Assembly: GCA_003153215.1 (NCBI GenBank)
Contig: PLXL01000111.1
Span: forward strand, 6,529-11,941
Reading direction: 5' to 3'
DNA from: Candidatus Dormiibacterota bacterium
Lineage (GTDB): Bacteria > Chloroflexota > Dormibacteria > Aeolococcales > Aeolococcaceae
DNA length: 5,413 nt
The notes beneath the pieces are model-generated. The model made no database searches. It saw only the letters and a list, made by a program, of their open reading frames with translations, and was not told where the DNA came from. The translations under genes and the position numbers were made by a program. Shown piece by piece: positions 5,407 to 5,413 of the stretch (within the stretch, counting starts at the first letter, position 1; each line of letters opens with the position of its first letter).

Positions 5407-5413
5407 CGTCAAT

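Noticed and set aside
1..5413. tRNA, rRNA, CRISPR, insertion sequence or integrase
   Set aside because: No cloverleaf ends, no regularly spaced repeats, no transposase-like frame and no flanking inverted repeats were seen by eye.

Overview
The window is high-GC bacterial DNA with very strong G/C preference at third codon positions, GTG and TTG starts, and tightly packed genes. This suits Actinomycetota or a high-GC Chloroflexota/Dormibacterota-like lineage. I cannot place it more finely from sequence alone, and that assignment is inference.

Layout. The plus strand carries four genes: (1) the 3' part of a trypsin-fold (S1C/HtrA-type) protein with a C-terminal PDZ domain, cut by the window's left edge; (2) a 208-residue small metallo-beta-lactamase-fold (COG2220-like) protein; (3) a full-length CTP synthase, pyrG; (4) a GlpX-type class II fructose-1,6-bisphosphatase homologue. 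These end at 4355. The minus strand converges on them with a two-gene unit read from 5383 down to 4401: a polytopic membrane protein with an internal duplication and two ExxE motifs, then a 68-residue two-helix membrane protein coupled through a TGATG stop/start overlap. About 45 bp with a weak GC hairpin separate the convergent units.

The main observation is that the three plus-strand homologues around pyrG all appear to have lost catalytic residues while their frames and folds stay intact. The protease homologue has Asp at the Ser position and Gly at the Asp position. The MBL protein lacks every recognisable metal-ligand His/Asp. The GlpX homologue lacks the acidic GEGxxDEAPM metal loop and has Val in place of the Thr of DPxxGT. 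CTP synthase between them keeps its P-loop and its glutamine-amidotransferase Cys/His/Glu. A run of predicted pseudoenzymes around an intact nucleotide-synthesis enzyme is the feature most worth following up; whether they work together is not shown by the sequence.

Regulation visible in the sequence: an extended -10 (TGCTAACAT) and a good GGGAGG ribosome site before pyrG, a possible leaderless start with TAAGAT before the MBL gene, no clear ribosome site for the TTG-started glpX-like gene (likely read through from pyrG), and a strong AAGGAG site before the membrane-protein pair.
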